Positions 4,901-5,961 of a DNA stretch of 5,961 nucleotides are shown one piece after another. Every line of letters starts with the position of its first letter. The stretch's first letter is position 1. The position numbers and the translations under genes are program-made. The stretch is from an uncultured Acidobacteriota bacterium (GTDB lineage: Bacteria; Acidobacteriota; Vicinamibacteria; Vicinamibacterales; SCN-69-37), in contig CALFMR010000238.1 in the NCBI GenBank assembly GCA_937880585.1, positions 1 to 5,961 of the forward strand, in the 5' to 3' direction. A model generated the notes under the pieces. The model was not told the origin of the DNA, did not search any database, and saw only the letters and a program-made list of their open reading frames with translations.

Positions 4901-5961
4901 CTACTGGCGTTGGAGCGCGCGCCAGACGTCACCCTCTCGCAGGCGATTCGTCGCACGCCGCATTGCCCACAGCGCGCAAATCGCAACAATCGCAGCCCCG
5001 GCGACGAACGACGGGACGTCGACCGCGGTCGTCCGGTACAAGAATCCGGCCAGGCGTATCGCGATGACGTATGCCATTGCGAGGCCCAGGGTCACGCCCA
5101 CCACTGCGAGCCCGGCGCCTTGCGCCATGACACGCGCTCTCAGCCGGCCGACCGAGGCGCCGAGCGACAGGCGGATCGCCAACTCGCGTTCGCTGTCCGC
5201 CATGACCGCCACGAACACCGACAACGCGCCCAGCGTCGACAGCAACACGCCGACGCCGGCGAGCGTGGCTGAACCAATGGCCGCCGCGCGTTCAGAACTC
5301 GTCAACGTCCGAAGAAAGGCATCGAGCGGCATGACGTCCGCAACGGCGGCATCGGGATCGATGTCGTGCGCGACTCGCCGGACCGCTGGCGCTACCGCCG
5401 CGACCGATCCAGTCGCACGCACCGTCAGAAACGCGGACGACAATCCACGAGACATGGGGTACCACGCGCACGGCTCAGGCTCGGACAGCAGATCGCTGCA
5501 GCGCGCCGTGTCGACCACGCCGACGACGCGACGAGGGGCCCCATCGATTGGCACGAGTTGCTGACGCAATGCCTCGCCGTTCGGCCACAGGCGGGTGGCC
5601 AGAACCTGATTGACGATCACACTGTCCGGTTCGGGCTCGACGCGATCATCGAAGTCTCGCCCTGCAACGAACCGTGCGCCGCGTGCTGAAAGCGTACCGG
5701 GCGTCACGATGACGCGACCGATGAGCACTTCCCCGCCACCGGTGTCCGGCTTCACCCAGCCAGTTTCCGCCTCGAACGGAGGGGCGACCGCTAGGTTGGC
5801 CGATGCAACCAATGGCAACTGACGCAGGCGCCCGAGGAGTTCCGTGTAGAACGCCTCACGTCGACGCTCGTCGCGAGCGGCGGGTACGATCCGGGCGATC
5901 ACCGTACGCCCTGGATCGGCGAACTCCGGATCCACGCGCAACGCACGCACGAGACTCCTTC
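4901..5961 (-). CDS. MacB/FtsX-type ABC transporter permease, C-terminal part (ADOP-like; runs off the right edge)
   Basis: The frame is open through the right edge, so the true start lies outside. Counting residue 1 at the GTG of 5950, the upstream codons add RSL, giving RSLVRALRVDPEF. This resembles the segment after the membrane helix in duplicated MacB-like permeases (LLVRSFxRLxxVDPGF), which argues against a start at 5950. Residues about 10-215 form the periplasmic MacB-type domain (TPGTLSARGARFVAGRDF, VIVNQVLATRLWP, RRVVGVVDTARCSDLL). The FtsX-like part has three predicted membrane helices (223-250, 277-303, 313-331) and the ERELAIRLSLGAS motif (255-266), the cytoplasmic loop that contacts the ATPase. 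The end (RRATNRLREGDVWRALQRQ) is a divergent form of the usual ARRAxRxDPxxALR tail. Such permeases are abundant in Acidobacteriota, often without a neighbouring ATPase; substrate unknown. It is the first visible gene of the minus-strand unit. Confidence 0.9.
   Translation of the reverse strand, partial: RSLVRALRVDPEFADPGRTVIARIVPAARDERRREAFYTELLGRLRQLPLVASANLAVAPPFEAETGWVKPDTGGGEVLIGRVIVTPGTLSARGARFVAGRDFDDRVEPEPDSVIVNQVLATRLWPNGEALRQQLVPIDGAPRRVVGVVDTARCSDLLSEPEPCAWYPMSRGLSSAFLTVRATGSVAAVAPAVRRVAHDIDPDAAVADVMPLDAFLRTLTSSERAAAIGSATLAGVGVLLSTLGALSVFVAVMADSERELAIRLSLGASVGRLRARVMAQGAGLAVVGVTLGLAMAYVIAIRLAGFLYRTTAVDVPSFVAGAAIVAICALWAMRRATNRLREGDVWRALQRQ

Noticed and set aside
4463..5272. Long plus-strand open frames opposite the lipoprotein and permease genes (for example 4463-5272 and 4800-5564).
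   Set aside because: Their translations are Arg/Ala/Pro-rich with no domain-like pattern, as expected for shadow frames in high-GC DNA, while the minus-strand frames encode recognisable proteins.
5937..5961. GTG at 5950 preceded by AAGGAG (4-nt spacing), which looks like a real gene start for the permease.
   Set aside because: The frame stays open upstream, and the in-frame codons RSL directly before the GTG complete a stretch typical of the interior of duplicated MacB-like permeases. The gene is treated as truncated by the window.

Overview
This is a high-GC bacterial window that reads as ordinary chromosome: one core metabolic gene, one folding enzyme, and several envelope or exported proteins. 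The best lineage clue is the partial permease at the right edge. It looks like the C-terminal half of the large duplicated MacB/FtsX-type permeases (ADOP family) that are strongly expanded in Acidobacteriota. With the high GC and the style of the exported hypothetical proteins, I infer an acidobacterium, possibly of the Vicinamibacteria type. This is inference; there is no rRNA or other phylogenetic marker to settle it.

Layout, left to right. (1) Positions 1-135, minus strand: the first 45 codons of an exported protein with a clear signal peptide, running off the left edge. (2) Positions 136-303: a divergent intergenic region with promoter-like elements facing both ways. (3) Positions 304-1554, plus: ispG, the [4Fe-4S] HMBPP synthase of the MEP isoprenoid pathway, possibly read from a leaderless mRNA. 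(4) Positions 1555-1733: intergenic, with a -10-like element and a strong Shine-Dalgarno for the next gene. (5) Positions 1734-2726, plus: an exported protein of unknown function, loosely DUF4412-like. (6) Positions 2727-2750: a tight convergent junction with a perfect 11-bp hairpin whose loop holds the stop codon of the opposing gene. (7) Positions 2751-5961, minus: three co-directional genes. In transcription order they are the permease (partial), a TPR lipoprotein of 525 residues and a cyclophilin of 175 residues. The gaps are 39 and 5 nt, so they probably share a transcript.

The three minus-strand genes could form an envelope-related unit, but the cyclophilin has no signal peptide and so probably acts in the cytoplasm; the link may be only transcriptional. 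I found no mobile element, CRISPR array, tRNA, rRNA or defence-type module. The points most worth checking are the leaderless ispG start and the stop codon inside the convergent hairpin. I see no strong case for a new biological system here.
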